Positions 1 through 12,567 of a stretch of 64,000 bases of DNA are shown here, one piece after another; position 1 is the first letter of the stretch; every line of letters starts with the position of its first letter. The translations under genes and the position numbers were made by a program. Source of the DNA: Leucocoprinus leucothites (taxonomy: Eukaryota; Basidiomycota; Agaricomycetes; Agaricales; Agaricaceae); the NCBI GenBank assembly GCA_013368445.1, contig JAACJO010000005.1, positions 1,674,001 through 1,738,000 on the forward strand, read 5' to 3'. The notes under the pieces are model-generated. The model ran no database searches and was not told the DNA's origin. It saw only the letters and a program-made list of their open reading frames with translations.

Positions 1-1957
1 TAGTTGGTGCAAAGCAAGCGTTCGAGTTAGAAGGATTCGCGAAATGGCTCCGGCTTCTTTTCCAAAGATAGCCTCCGTAGCGATTCTGACCTCTGGATGA
101 TCTGTGATTTGTTAGCGAGATGCATTGCCGAACTTGCGTGGTCAAGCCCGTCGGTTCAAGTTAGAAGCTCTCGACTTATTTGGGACCAAGACTCTCCCCC
201 ATACTTGAAGCGGCTGGTGACATAGAACTGCTTCAGCTCACTGACATGAGGCTAAACGGGGTGCAAACCGGAAAGTTCTTCGATCAAAAGTGCTACGTAC
301 ATGTCCTGCTCAGTGATATCATGGAATAAATAGTGAACTCCAAAAGCCCGATCACAAAGATTGTCCCAATGAGAAATCCTAACTCTAATACAAACCGATG
401 ATCTAGATGACAGGCTGCGAGCGCCACGCGAAGAGCAACGCCATCATCTTGATATGCTATCAATGACGGGAATTACACTGTGTCATACACGGTAGTATGT
501 AGGGGAATACTTCATGAAACCTTGTTGACACCAACACCCCTGCGAGTAGTGAAATGATCAGATTAACTTATTAAATCAAAAAGATGTGTTAGCACGTACG
601 GCAAAGTGACTTCTCTGCCGCTGTCTTCAAGGATAATCAAAATCTGAGTACCCTGAAAAGTATGTTAGGTCGGACATCGCGGCGATTCAGGTTGTGCCGG
701 GCGCACGTCTGCAAGAAAATTGGACCTCTGAACGGTCCCGTAAACAGTTTGGCCGTTAGAGAGCCACCAATAAACACGAGTGCCGGCCTTTTCGCATCAT
801 TCAGGAATAATTCTCAGAGAAAAAGGCGAAAGAACAAACTGGGAATGCGTTCATAGCCCAAATAGTAGGTTGGAAGGGGAATAGGAGGAAAGGTGAGGAC
901 TAAGGCCATGTCCTCTCACCTATATATATGAGCAAAAACACCTGTGTAAAACCAAGGGTTACTCATTGAAGGTATCTTCCGATGGTGGAATTTGGGAAAC
1001 GATTGTGTCGTGCATGAGCGATCGTGCATTTTCACATTCGAAGTTTCGAGGCTGCAGCCGCGATTATAGATTATAAATGATGAAAACGAGATGGTGTCGG
1101 GTCGCCTGGCATGAACCTCAGGGAGATACCCAGGGAACATGGCTTCGTACCAATAATTGATCGTCGCGGAATCGGAAATACGTGATCGCATCGAGAGACG
1201 GAGTCCGAGATGTTGCTTATTCTCAAGACCTGCTGGTCCCCAAGGCACGAGTTCATTCACGGACCTGTGGAACCAGCACATCGTGGTTGTCGCCAGCTCG
1301 AGGAGTATTTTCTCAGGCGTGTGCATCTGGATGGACGCATGTTCTACACGCAGTCAGCATGCGGGCTCTTACTAGTCCTAGTAGTCCAAGTCATTGAACG
1401 ATTAATATAGTGCAGTAAAAAGAATGTCGGGTGTATTCCGTTGATCCTCGGAGGCCGCAAGAGTACCTGCAATCCACTGCTGCGGGTTTGGTCTCAGTGC
1501 TTCGAGATGCGAAGGGATTCGCACAAATAGACTATAAGATGAGTGAAGTATGCTCGTGGATAACTTCCACGCCGCTTCCAATCCTGTGAAAAAAAGGTAT
1601 CAGTAGGGCGCGCAGCGGGAAGGTTAAGGAGTCCTGCATCACAATAGTTGTATGAAGTCTGAATTGCAGACCTCTAGCCTCACATTGCATCCTTTGCCTG
1701 AGTCACAGTGAGGATGCGATGTGCCGATGTAGGTTAAAGATTAGTATGATATGAATAGTAATTCCGGTATCAAGTTTGCTCTATTTGCTCGCGCGGTAAC
1801 GTGATCTCCGAAGTCACTGGTCGGTACGGAGCGCTGAGCGCTCAATATTCGATATTCACACTGCTGTAGTTCCTCACGACAATCCACTCAGCTGGTCTCT
1901 GAGATGCCTGCCCCATCCCATACCCATGCGCAGAAGGCAAGCAATGCTAGGCAAGAT
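1..1957. other. Region without a supportable gene
   Basis: Several short overlapping open frames occur, the longest about 136 codons on the minus strand (916-1326). None shows a recognisable motif, and neighbouring frames do not join into a conserved protein across plausible splice sites. The last stretch before 1958 is presumably the promoter and 5' leader of the LST8 gene. Nothing else is seen. Confidence 0.6.
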
Positions 1958-3426
1958 ATGTCTGTGGTTTTGGTGACGGGATCGTACGACCACGAGATCA
2001 GGTTTTGGGAAGCTTGGAGTGGTATCTGTTCCCGCACTATTGCGCGCTCTGGCGAGTCTGGTGTAAGAGCTGCTCGTCTTCGAAACTATATGATGACAAA
2101 CGCCTTCAGCAGCAAGTGAACAGGCTTGCGATATCGCCTGAGTATTTTGCTTTTCTCTTGGTTGAGAGGGGCCGGAACTAAGCACTCGACTAGTAAACGG
2201 CTCCTTGCCGCTGCCATTCATAAGAAAGTCAATATCTACGAGATAGCAAGTACGGCGAATGAGCATGTGGGTACCCTATTTCCTCAGGGCGACATTTCTT
2301 CTTGGTTTATCACTGTATCAGCTTGTGACCTTTGAGGGGCACACAATGAACGTCACCGCGGTCTCGTTTCATAGCGAGGGAAAGTGGCTGGTCACCGGGA
2401 GCGAAGACGGGACAATACGAATCTGGGATTTGCGGTATGTCAATCAATCGAGGGTTGTGAATGTCTTATTCCGATGGAACTGGTCCTCTTCGTAGCAATT
2501 CATCGTTACACCGAATCTACGACAATGGAGCCCCAGGTGCGTTCTGCCGTCCCCAGTACTACCACTAACCCTTATCAGATCTTCGAAACGAGTCAACGAC
2601 GTTGTTATACACCCAAACCAGGGAGAACTTATCTCCTGCGACCAGGCAGGTAGTATCAAGCAATGGGATCTATCCGACAATATCTGTTCACATGAACTAG
2701 TGAGGCACTCTCTTCGCCGCGGTTTGCTAAACATAAACTCATTATTATTAAAGACCCCAGCCGCCGATGTCCCAATACGATCCGTAACACTAGCTTCCGA
2801 TGGCTCATGTCTCGTGGCCGGGAATAATAGAGTAAGAGATCCACGATGTCAGGTGGTCAAGATCGGCTTCATTTCAATATTGTCTAGGGACAATGTTATG
2901 TCTGGAGGATCAATGATGAGCACACCGGGCTTCCGAGGTTCCAAGCAGTAACTCGTTTTCTGGCGCACGCGAAATACCTGACGCGTTGCTTGTTAAGTCC
3001 CGATGCGAGGTCAGCTTGAAACTACAGCCCAGGGGCTGGTCACTGATTTATACCAGATATCTTGCTACCTGCTCTGCAGATACAACAGTAAAAATTTGGG
3101 CGATTCACGGGAATTATGAGTTTAGGCACGACAAGACTCTGATCGGTCATCAGCGATGGGTGTGGGACTGTGCATTCAGCGCAGACTCTGCATATCTGGT
3201 CACAGGTACCTCTTTGAAGCTACATATACTTCAACCACTCAATCCTTTACTTCAGCGTCGTCTGACCATACAGCAAGGCTTTGGGAGATGTCTTCCGGTG
3301 AGACTGTTAGGCAGTATAATGGCCATCACAAAGGTTCGCCTCCCCTATTTACTGCCACTCTTATCTATCTAAGAGAATTCTTCTGAAGCTGCTGTTTGTT
3401 GCGCGCTACATGATGGAGCAGGCTGA
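1958..3426 (+). CDS. LST8: TOR complex subunit LST8 (WD40 beta-propeller)
   Basis: LST8 is the seven-bladed WD40 protein that binds and stabilises the TOR kinase domain in TORC1 and TORC2. The conserved frame is rebuilt over 11 exons separated by short GT-AG introns. Landmarks in order are [20 protein letters not shown] at the N-terminus, [28 protein letters not shown]...[75 protein letters not shown] and [20 protein letters not shown], ending ALHDGAG before TGA. These match LST8/Wat1 orthologs blade by blade, and the length (about 310-320 residues) is normal. The start was chosen at the methionine right before the first blade; an in-frame ATG at 1904 would add 18 residues with no conserved feature. 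The gene appears intact. Confidence 0.9.
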
Positions 3427-5123
3427 GCTCGACTTACTCCTCACGTTATCCTTCTTGATGAATGTACTCAGAACAAGACTTGAAAGACCAATGCATGAGC
3501 TGTGGCCCGATAGTTCATACTGTGATCAGACATCGGATCTTGCGATCTTCGAAGTTGTTGAAGCATGAGATCGACACTGTAGCTAATCAGCACATGAAAG
3601 GGGCTGTGAATGTATCAAACTTGACATAGGCCTGGCAAGTTGCGAGGTGATGTGCCGATTCTAACGTCGAACCTGAGCGCTTGAGCTCAGAGTCCGATTT
3701 GAGCTCAGCCAAGCGATACCTGGTCCCAACTCCGCCAATGCGGTCTTTGAAACGGCATTTGGAATTGTTCGACTGCGAGCTTGTATATTACCGTGTCGGA
3801 ACATGAAACCTCGACGCTGGGTTAAATTTCATCATTAAAGAGCAATGAATGGTACACCTCAACAAACGCGACTGAGTGATAAATGGAAAACTGAGGCCAA
3901 AACGTTCACAAAGCCGAAATCCGTGTATACATGCATCTTCTTTACGTCTCATACATTTCATTTAATGTTTATGACAACCACACATTTCATCATTAAACAT
4001 TCATGCTAGTGATCTAATCAAGTTCGAAGCGAATTCGAAGCCAAGCATGCCGGGCCGAACCGTCAGCCAATAGGAAGGCGCATATTTGAGATGAATTTTG
4101 AGCAGGTCGCCAAATCAAGATTAAATCTAGAACGGGAACTAAGATCGGGATTTTCCAGACCGCTCTTGATTGGAAACAAGCTCGAAGGTGGAGGTTTCAA
4201 GATGTCCCACTTACTATCAGAGACTCATCTGACTTACCTGAGCCCTCTCAAGCTTCTCGACACACTTTCCAACTATGAACTGAGAGGAACGGGATGTTAT
4301 CGGAGAAATTCATGTCGAGTCCGGGCGGATGTTGGAGAACTTGATAAGCGAACTTTTGATGTTGCTAAAAGGCGAATCAAATTCTCCATATTGGGCAGTA
4401 TTAGGCTCAACAATAGAATGCATACTACTATGCCAGAGAAGGCCCAACACCACCATCAGAAGGGCAGCGAACATGAACCATCTCAAGGGGCCACAGGAAT
4501 ACATCATGACTCGACGACTTCATTTATCATTTTACTCTGGGCAAACCCAAAGTTTCCATCGGACATTCCTAAGGCTTGTAAGCCCCAGTTGATTCCTTGC
4601 AGTATTTTTACGACCAAGCGTCGGTAGTGGTGGCATTCAATGGACCAGGAATCTCTTATCTCTGTCCCCACGGGACGGGAGACACGCCGGGTGAGTGACG
4701 AAGGTGCCGGTGTGCCTGAGTCTTTAAGACAAGATGAATGGTTTTGATGAGTAAAATTTCGTCATCCACTAGTGATTTATTTGGCATGAACGAGTGTTTG
4801 TCGGGCGAATTAGTACAGCTCAAAACAGTTAAACGAAGTAACAACGTAAGAAGAGTAGGAAGAACGAGGACGGGGTGGTTTGAGTATGAATGAGCGTCGG
4901 CCGAGTTGCGGCGTATCGGGCTCCGGCCAATGGGTCATGTGGCCGGGACTGAGATCTTGCATTCTTCCCTATCAATTGAAATTTCAAAAGAGTACATCTC
5001 CCTGACTCCTCCGCTTCCCGTCTTGCTTCCCTTCCACCTCGTAGCTTGGACGAAATTTTCATCGTCTTCTCTCATCCAAGGACATATCGTTCTCGCTACT
5101 CATCTTGCCATCGCTACTAGTCC
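3427..5123. other. LST8-GLT1 intergenic region; unsupported ORFs; GLT1 promoter
   Basis: A 178-codon plus-strand frame (4091-4627) follows a CCAAT sequence near 4068, but its product has no recognisable motif. The opposite strand has a 65-codon frame (4310-4507) beginning with a hydrophobic segment that could be a membrane anchor exon, with no partner exons found. Neither is called as a gene. The last 250 bases are the presumed GLT1 promoter and pyrimidine-rich leader. Confidence 0.5.
4927..4931 (+). promoter_or_regulatory. CCAAT box upstream of GLT1
   Basis: A CCAAT pentamer lies about 197 bases before the GLT1 start codon. CCAAT elements are bound by the fungal HAP/CBF complex, which in several fungi affects nitrogen and respiratory genes. 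A single pentamer is common by chance, so function here is only inferred from position. Confidence 0.3.
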
Positions 5124-8100
5124 ATGGCTGGTACCCCCCTCAACGACCTTGCCATCTCTACTTCTGATCTCCCGTTTGTATCTGAGACCGCTTCAGCCGA
5201 AAATATCGATGGGTTCAACGCAGTGAAACGTGACGAAAACTCCTGGGCTGCAACCCTCCCAGCCAACCAGGGCCTCTACAACAATGAAAATGAAAAAGAC
5301 TCCTGTGGTGTCGGCTTCATCTGCCACATCAAGGGCGAACGAAATCACAAGATCGTGTCCGACGCTCGTCAGCTTCTATGTGCCATGACACACAGAGGTG
5401 CGACTGGAGCTGATAGCCGCGATGGCGATGGTGCAGGTGTTATGACTGGTATACCTCATGAGTTGTTTAAGCGTGAGGTGGAGATGGATATCGGTTGTGT
5501 CCTCCCAGAGCTTGGAGAGTATGCTGTCGGAAACGTCTTCTTCAAAAAGAACGATCCTGTTCAGCTCCAAAACCAACAAGGGATTTTTACCAAGATTGCC
5601 AAGGACCTTGGTCTTCGCGTCATCGGTTGGCGAGAAGTCCCCACCGATGGCACCATTCTGGGTCCTGCTGCCAGCAGTAGGGAGCCCACAATCCTTCAGC
5701 CCTTCGTCGTCCTTCGCAGCCACTACGGTGACGGCAACTCAAGCCAGAACGGGACATTTGACGCCCGTCAATTTGAGCGACAACTATACGTCCTTCGTAA
5801 GCACGCAACGCACAGCATGTTCGTTCCACTCTTTTATTTTTCATAAAGTTACCGAACTGAGTTACCTTGTTCTCGATCAGTGGTCTTTCTAAGGGATTTT
5901 ATATCTGTTCTTTGGCTTCGAAGAACATCATTTATAAGGGCCAGCTTTCTCCCCCTCAAGTGTATAATTACTATCATGATTTGAATCATGTTCTTTACCG
6001 ATCGCACTTCACTCTGGTACACTCTCGTTTCTCCACTAATACATTCCCGAGTTGGGATCGCGCTCAGCCGATGAGATGGGCTGCTCACAATGGTATGTCT
6101 TCAACGGTGATTTATAGCCCAACCAATTGATCCATACTCAGGTGAGATTAACACTGTTCGTGGCAATAAGAACTGGATGCGCGCTCGTGAAGGTGTTTTA
6201 TCATCGCAACATTTCGGCGATCAGCTCGATCTCCTCTACCCCATCATTGAAACTGGCGGCTCTGATTCTGCCGCCTTCGACAACGTCTTGGAACTTTTAG
6301 TCGTCAATGGCGTCGTCACGTTACCCGAAGCGATCATGATGATGATCCCTGAAGCATGGCAAGGCAACGAACATATGGAGCCGGAGAAGAAAGCATTCTA
6401 CAACTGGGCAGCCTGCCTCCAGGAACCGTGGGACGGGCCAGCGCTATTCACGTTCAGCGATGGTCGCTATTGCGGCGCCAATCTCGACCGCAACGGTCTT
6501 CGTCCATGTCGCTTCATCATCACCAATGAGGACATCATGGTCTGCGCTTCCGAGGTTGGTGCTATTTACATCGCACCGGAGAAGGTTGTGCAGAAAGGAC
6601 GTCTCAAGCCTGGTCGCATGCTTCTCGTAGATACCTTCGAAGGCCGTGTCGTTGATGATAGGGAGCTCAAGCGCAATACTGCCTCTAAGCAGAACTTTGC
6701 TTCATGGGTTGAATCCCATGTTCTTCAAGTGCCGAATATTCTCAAGCGTGTCAGACGTGCCAACATTCAGCTAGAGCCTGTCCTCGATGACACTTCCCTT
6801 AGCACAGATCCAAGATTACTCGCTTTCGGGTTCACTCTGGAGCAACTTCATCTGCTTATGCTTCCTATGGTCACAGACGGGAAGGAAGCTCTCGGATCCA
6901 TGGGAAACGACGCTCCTCTGGCTTGTATGGCTACCCAACCCCGTCTGATCTACGACTATTTCCGCCAACTCTTCGCTCAAGTCACCAATCCACCCATTGA
7001 TCCCATTCGTGAAAATATCGTCATGTCTCTCGAAGCTTATGTCGGACCTGAGGGCAATTTGCTCGATATGAAGCCAGAGCAATGCCATCGCATTCTTCTT
7101 CCGTCTCCCGTCATATCTATCGAAGAAATGAATGCCATGAAGAGCCTGAAATCGGCGTACACCACGTGGCCCTCCCGTACTATCGATATTACATTCCCCA
7201 AGGCCGAGGGTCTTCCTGGCTATCAGCTCGCCCTGGAGCGTGTTTGTAGCGAAGCTACTCAAGCGATCGAAGATGGTGTCAAGGTCATCGTTCTCAGTGA
7301 TCGCGCAACTGGACCAGGTCGTGTACCATTGTCGGCGTTGGTTGCATGTGGTGGTGTTCACCACCATCTTACATCTCAGAAGAAACGTGCCAAGATCGCC
7401 CTCATGATCGAAACTGCTGAAGCTCGTGAAGTTCATCACCTTTGCGTTCTCGTTGGTTATGGTGCAGATGCCATCTGTCCTTGGCTTGTGATAGAGACCA
7501 TCCACAAAGTCGCTCGTGAAGGGCTGTGAGTAAATGGTATTATTTTCTTTGGTCAGCACTGTACTGATCGATCCGACATAGCGTCAAGTCCGATGTCACT
7601 GCAGAGAAGCTTCTCGAAAACTACCGCCAGTCGGTCGACAACGGTATCCTCAAAGTCATGTCAAAGATGGGTATTTCTACATTACAGTCTTACAAGGGTG
7701 CCCAAATATTCGAGATCTTGGGCTTGCATAGCGAGGTTGTCGACAAGTGTTTCATTGGCTCGGCGAGTCGCATCCAGGGTGCAACTTTCGATTTACTAGC
7801 CATGGATGCCTTTGAACTCCATGAACGTGGCTGGCCCAGCAGGGAAACCGTCCTGCCACCGGGTATGCCCGAATCGGGCGAATATCACTGGCGTGACGGT
7901 GGTGAAGCTCACATCAATGACCCCTCTGGCATCGCCAACCTTCAAGACGCAGTTCGTGAGAAAAACCAATCAGCCTACGACTCATACGCTCGCAATGCAA
8001 ACGAACAGACCAAGAGGGTTCACCTTCGTGGATTACTTGAGTTCCGCTATGAGAATGCGACCCCCATCCCCGTCGAGCAGGTCGAGCCTTGGAATGAAAT

Positions 8101-11100
8101 TGTCCGTCGCTTCGTCACAGGTGCCATGTCGTATGGATCTATCTCTATGGAAGCTCATTCGACCCTTGCCGTTGCCATGAACCGTCTAGGCGGCAAGTCG
8201 AACACGGGAGAAGGTGGTGAAGACGCCGAGCGTTCTCAAGTCTTCCCCAACGGTGATACCATGCGCTCTGCCATCAAACAAATCGCATCTGGTCGCTTCG
8301 GTGTCACTTCCAATTATCTTGCCGACGCTGATGAACTGCAGATCAAAATGGCTCAAGGCGCCAAGCCTGGCGAAGGCGGTGAGCTTCCGGGTCACAAAGT
8401 CTCTGTTTCCATCGCTCGCACCCGCCACTCAACCGCGGGCGTCGGCCTCATCTCTCCTCCCCCTCATCACGATATCTATTCCATCGAAGATCTCAAGCAG
8501 CTCATCTACGATCTGAAGTGCTCGAACCCTCGTTCTCGTGTTTCGGTCAAGCTTGTATCGGAGGTTGGGGTTGGCATCGTCGCTAGCGGTGTTGCAAAGG
8601 CGAAGGCGGATCATATTCTCATTTCTGCCCATGATGGTGGTACTGGTGCTTCGCGCTGGACGGGTATCAAGTACGCCGGTCTTCCTTGGGAGCTCGGTCT
8701 GGCTGAGACCCACCAAACACTTGTTCTCAACGATCTCCGTGGACGGGTCACCGTTCAAACTGACGGTCAGATCAGGACCGGCAGGGATATTGCTATTGCC
8801 TGCTTGCTCGGTGCCGAAGAATGGGGTTTCGCAACGACCCCTTTGATTGCTATGGGTTGCATTATGATGAGGAAGTGTCATCGTGAGTACCAGACTTTTC
8901 CGGCCCGATCAATATTTAATACTTGCTGTTCCAGTCAACACCTGTCCGGTTGGGATTGCCACCCAAGACCCTCAGCTTCGGGCCAAATTTGCAGGTCAAC
9001 CTGAGCAGGTCATCAACTTTTTCTACTACCTTGCTGAAGAACTTCGTGGCATCATGGCCAAGCTTGGCTTCCGTACAATCAATGAAATGGTTGGTCGGGC
9101 CGATATGCTCAAAGCGAACGAACAGCTGCGTACTCCCAAGACCGCCCACCTCGATCTCTCCGCTATCCTTAAGCCTGCCTGGCAAATGCGTCCCGGTGCT
9201 GCTACCTACCGTGTTCGTCAGCAAGACCACAAGCTCTATATTCGTCTTGACAACAAGTTTATCGACGAAGCGGAACCCGCTCTCACCAAGGGATTACCTG
9301 TTCACATCGAATGTGACGTCACCAACACCGACCGTGCCCTCGGAACATCACTTTCTTATCGTGTGTCCAAGTCGTACGGCGAGGAAGGTCTTCCAAAAGA
9401 CACTATTCATATTCGCATGCGGGGCTCGGCTGGACAATCTTGCGGCGCTTTTCTCGCTTCTGGTATTACCATTGAGCTAGAGGGTGATGCGAATGACTAT
9501 GTTGGAAAAGGCTTGTCCGGTGGCAGGCTCGTTGTATACCCTCCCAAGCAATCGACGTTCAAGGCCGAAGAGAACATTATCATTGGAAATGTCTGCTTGT
9601 ATGGTGCCACTTCCGGGGAGGCCTTTATTCGTGGTATTGCAGCTGAGCGCTTTGCAGTCCGAAACTCAGGTGCCAACGCCGTCGTCGAGGGCTGCGGTGA
9701 CCATGGTTGTGAGTACATGACGGGTGGTCGGGTGGTCGTCCTAGGCTCCACGGGTCGTAACTTTGCTGCTGGCATGAGCGGAGGTATTGCTTACGTTCTT
9801 GACACTGCCCATACATTCGCTTCCAAGGTCAACAAGGAGATGGTCGAACTGGGTCAGGTCACTGATCCTCGTGAAATAGCTGCGTTGCGTAGCCTCATTG
9901 AAGACCACCGCCACTATACTGCATCTGAAATTGCTGATCGTGTACTCCACGACTTCCACCACCTCCTTCCGCTCTTTGTGAGGGTTATGCCCCTGGATTA
10001 CAAGCGAGTGCTGGAGGAACAAGCCATTCGTGAGAAGGAAGAGAAGTTACGCTTAAACGTTATTGACCTTGTACCGTCTCGAACTGCCAGTCAGGTTGAT
10101 CTTGCATCCGAGAGCCTCGAAGAAATTCTCACAGCGAAGACGCCCTCTCAAGGAACTGCAGGCCAGACACAGAAGCCTCGTCACGAACCTTCAGTAGCCG
10201 ACGTCGAGGATTCGCTTGTCGACGAGACCACGACCAAGAAGCGTCTCGACAAACTTGATAAGACTCGTGGTTTCATGAAGTACAAGCGGCTCGGTGAAGC
10301 TTACCGCCCTCCTCGTAAACGCGTCAAGGATTGGAAAGAGATTTCTGGACGTTTGACAGAAAGCGAACTCAAGTACCAATCTGCTCGCTGCATGGACTGT
10401 GGCGTCCCTTTCTGTCAATCTGATACAGGCTGTCCGATTTCCAACATTATTCCCAAGTGGAATGACCTTGTCTTCAAGGGACAGTGGCAGGATGCACTCA
10501 ATCGATTGCTGATGACCAACAACTTCCCCGAATTCACCGGTCGTGTCTGTCCTGCTCCATGCGAGGGTGCATGCGTTCTTGGAATCAACGAGCAGCCTGT
10601 GGGTATTAAGAGCATCGAATGTGCCATTATCGATAAGGTATGTTTTATTTCTTCGTGAACCCGGCCGTATGGTACTAATATCACGCTATCGCAAGGGCTT
10701 CGAGATGGGCTGGATGGCCCCTTGCCCCCCCACCTTCAGGACTGGAAAGAACGTAGCCATCATTGGTTCTGGTCCTGCCGGTCTTGCTTGTGCAGATCAA
10801 TTGAACAAGGCAGGCCACTGGGTGACTGTGTATGATCGAAACGACCGCATGGGCGGCCTTCTTATGTACGGAATTCCTAAGTACGTGCTCCATTTTGGTC
10901 TACAGCTACAACCTTCTGACAAGGTCTCATCTCGTAGCATGAAACTCGACAAGGATATTGTGCAACGGCGTCTTGACCTCATGGCTGCAGAGGGCATTGT
11001 AAGTATACTTGATGTCTCAGGCTTACCGTTTCTGAAACACTCGCCAGACATTCGTCCCCAGTACTCATATTGGTGTTGATGTGGATGTCAACGAGCTCCG

Positions 11101-12346
11101 CGATGAATACGATGCTGTCGTTTTCTGCACAGGTGCAACCTGGCCGCGTGACTTGAAGATTCCTAACCGTAACGCGAATGGTATACACTTCGCTATGGAG
11201 TACCTCCAGGTCGGTTGGGTCCGACCCGTTCGTCTGAACTTGTCTCTTACCGCATACTCCACCAGCTGAACACGAAATCACTCCTAGACTCAGAACTCCA
11301 GGATAACACATATATCAGTGCCAAAGGCAAGGATGTCATTGTCATCGGTGGTGGTGATACAGGTAATGACTGTATTGGTACCGCTATGCGACACGGTGCC
11401 AAGTCTGTTGTCAATTTCGAGCTTCTTCCTAAGCCTCCTGCATCTCGTGGAAGAGACAATCCATGGCCACAGTGGCCTCGGTATGTTTTTCTCGTTTGCA
11501 TGCAAATTCGTCATGGGCTGATTTGATATGATTTGATATTAGTATCTTCCGTACTGATTACGGCCATATTGAAGTTGCAGCTCATTTTGGCAACGGTAGG
11601 TCTTCCGATCAACTAATTCCAGTTGCCTCAGGTTATTTAATTAAATTCCAGATCCGCGCGAATATTGCATTTCTACCAAAGACTTCCTCATTGACGAGGA
11701 CAATAATCTCACTGGTTTGAATACTGGTACAGAATTTCGCCCCAGGTATTATTAATGATTAGCTGACTTGTCTCGGTTTAGTTCGTGTTGAATGGACCAA
11801 GGATAGTGGAGGTCGTTGGAAGATGGAGGAAGTTCCAGGTTCGGAGAAGTTCTTCCCTGCTCAGCTAGTTTTCCTTGCCCTCGGATTCTTGGGTCCTGAA
11901 GCCAACGCCGTCAAGCAACTCGGTGTCAAACAAGATGCTCGTTCCAATATTCAGACACCTCCAAAGGTGGGTCTACTCCCAACGCGTATCACACTTTGAC
12001 TCAGCCACTTGTGTCCAGAAATACTGCACTAACATTGAAGGTGTCTTTGCTGCGGGTGACTGCAGGCGCGGCCAATCTTTGATTGTGTGGGGCATTAAGT
12101 AAGTGCTCCTCTCCATCAATTCCTTCGTTGTCCTCACCGTCATTTAGCGAGGGTCGTGGTGCTGCCGCTGAAGTCGATGCCTACTTGTCTGGGTCCACCA
12201 GGCTGCCTCTTGCTGGAGGCATCAAAGCTAGGGTGAGTTAAGTTTCAATTGCCTCAGCACAAACGCTCACGCCGATACTCCAGACCTTCGTCCCTCCACC
12301 AAGCAAGATTGGTCAGAATTCACGCCAGGTCGAAGTTGAGGCGTAA
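5124..12346 (+). CDS. GLT1: Glutamate synthase (GOGAT), single-chain eukaryotic type
   Basis: This enzyme makes two glutamates from glutamine and 2-oxoglutarate using NAD(P)H, in the GS-GOGAT route of ammonium assimilation. Fifteen exons encode about 2140 residues, the usual length for the fused protein. After a propeptide of about 60 residues, KDSCGVGF supplies the N-terminal catalytic cysteine (Cys61) of the class II glutaminase domain. The central and FMN-binding synthase domains follow, with cysteines of the 3Fe-4S cluster in [16 protein letters not shown] across the intron at 8883-8934. The GXGXG domain contains [17 protein letters not shown]. The beta-subunit-like half has [10 protein letters not shown]...[15 protein letters not shown] for 4Fe-4S clusters, [14 protein letters not shown] for FAD and [18 protein letters not shown] for the nicotinamide nucleotide. 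Sequence alone does not settle NADH versus NADPH, though fungal single-chain enzymes are usually NADH-dependent. No break was seen. Confidence 0.97.
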
Positions 12347-12567
12347 ACGCTGAAGTCTATGTAACGAGAGGTACCCTCCTGTGACGATTCTATGTATCAA
12401 TCCCGTCTTGTATCGCTATATCTATTGTCATTATCCCATCTATTTTGTTTGTTTGAATATGATCTTGCAATGATATCATTTATGACACGTAGTAGGAACG
12501 GTCGAGCACTCTGATTGCATGTGAGAAGACGAAACCAAAAACTAATAATTAAATGGTGCCATGTGCT

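Noticed and set aside
916..1326. 136-codon minus-strand frame
   Set aside because: No motif or hydrophobic pattern, and shadow frames of similar length overlap it.
1829..1842. Palindrome-like TGAGCGCT motif, also near 3673, 16543 and 46807
   Set aside because: Four hits of an 8-mer over both strands of 64 kb is close to chance, and one hit is inside coding sequence.
4091..4627. 178-codon plus-strand open frame with a CCAAT sequence shortly upstream
   Set aside because: No motif, no supporting exons and composition like spacer; the opposite-strand hydrophobic frame is equally unsupported.
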